Assembly: GCA_045595745.1 (NCBI GenBank)
Contig: JAZOBB010000136.1
Span: 1 to 5,698, forward strand
Source: RGIG1666 sp045595745
GTDB taxonomy: Bacteria > Bacillota > Clostridia > UBA1381 > UBA9506
DNA length: 5,698 bases
Direction: 5' to 3'
The notes under the pieces are model-generated. The model did no database searches. It had not been told where the DNA came from and saw only the letters and a program-made list of their open reading frames with translations. Shown here piece after piece: positions 5,594 to 5,698 of this stretch. A program made the position numbers and the translations under genes. The stretch's first letter is position 1, and every line of letters begins with the position of its first letter.

Positions 5594-5620
5594 AAAAAAA
5601 ATTAAAAAAATTTAAAAAAA
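5594..5620. promoter_or_regulatory. Three A-tracts phased at 10 bp (curved DNA / UP-like element)
   Basis: A8 begins at 5594, A7 at 5604 and A7 at 5614, exactly one helical turn apart and separated by short T runs. In-phase A-tracts bend DNA, and A/T-rich sequence just upstream of a -35 box can bind the RNA polymerase alpha C-terminal domain. The last tract ends 4 bp before TTGACA at 5625. This predicts a highly active promoter. Confidence 0.7.
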
Positions 5621-5624
5621 GTTC

Positions 5625-5653
5625 TTGACATTATGGTCTGATTCGTGTATAAT
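5625..5653 (+). promoter_or_regulatory. Consensus sigma-A promoter reading off the right edge
   Basis: TTGACA (5625-5630), a 17-bp spacer and TATAAT (5648-5653) match the housekeeping consensus at all 12 positions. It is the best promoter in the window and is backed by phased A-tracts. Transcription should begin around 5660-5661. What it serves lies beyond the edge, but such a strong promoter suggests a stable RNA or an abundantly expressed gene. Confidence 0.9.
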
Positions 5654-5660
5654 ACTATTT

Positions 5661-5698
5661 GTCGTTAAGCGACGGGTGATGCTGATGGGCGCATAGCT
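5661..5698 (+). other. Start of an unidentified transcript, cut by the window edge
   Basis: The 38 nt after the predicted start are markedly richer in G+C than the flanking DNA. They open with a small hairpin GTCG-TTAAG-CGAC (5661-5673), followed by GGGTGATGCTGATGGGCG. The ATG at 5679 reads only five codons before TAG and lacks a ribosome binding site. The segment therefore looks like an untranslated structured leader or the 5' end of a non-coding RNA. I do not recognise it as RNase P RNA, tmRNA, SRP RNA, a tRNA or a known riboswitch, but too little is present to exclude these. Confidence 0.4.

Noticed and set aside
5671..5690. Fluoride (crcB) riboswitch start, from the GGTGATG-like string
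   Set aside because: Only a short string resembles it; the pairing partners expected in the conserved core cannot be assessed in the 38 nt available.
5679..5696. Leader peptide MLMGA after the right-edge promoter
   Set aside because: Five codons with no ribosome binding site; the leader hairpin sits where one would be expected.

Overview
The window is about 5.7 kb of AT-rich DNA. It carries four complete protein genes, all encoding membrane or small-molecule functions, separated by well-formed promoters, two intrinsic terminators and two hairpin-rich repeats. The low G+C, AGGAG-type ribosome binding sites, extended -10 promoters and protein sequences suggest a Clostridia-type Firmicute, probably a gut Oscillospirales/Ruminococcaceae relative. 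The left-hand repeat (ends reading CTTCCCCTTGAGGGGAAG) resembles, from memory, dispersed repeats of gut Clostridia. This placement is inference; no marker gene is present.

Layout. Bases 1-186 are AT-rich and empty. Bases 187-469 hold a chain-of-hairpins repeat (195-353) and a 13-bp tandem repeat, both enclosed by an 11-bp inverted repeat. This block ends 3 bp before the -35 box of a YitT/DUF2179 membrane protein gene (530-1408, +). A bidirectional terminator (1519-1552) separates it from a convergent MATE efflux gene (1555-2928, -). MATE is divergent from an OFA-family major facilitator gene (3154-4464, +), and the 225-bp shared region has a promoter for each gene and a 21-bp dyad that could be an operator. 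A strong terminator (4474-4509) follows OFA. An alpha/beta-hydrolase gene (4570-5370, +) comes next with its own consensus promoter. The last 328 bases contain a long palindromic repeat with two competing folds (5431-5534), three 10-bp-phased A-tracts, a perfect TTGACA-17-TATAAT promoter, and the first ~38 nt of a transcript whose body lies beyond the edge.

How the genes relate. Every gene appears to be its own transcription unit, so there is no evidence of an operon. The MATE and OFA genes may be co-regulated through their shared divergent region. The OFA carrier and the hydrolase are neighbours on one strand, so a link such as uptake of a small carboxylate and ester cleavage is possible, but the terminator and promoter between them argue against obligatory co-expression.

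I found no defence system, CRISPR array, transposase or phage gene. The signals most worth following are non-coding: the curved, consensus promoter at the right edge with an unidentified leader, the two structured repeats, and a half-copy of the OFA terminator stem just after the YitT stop codon.
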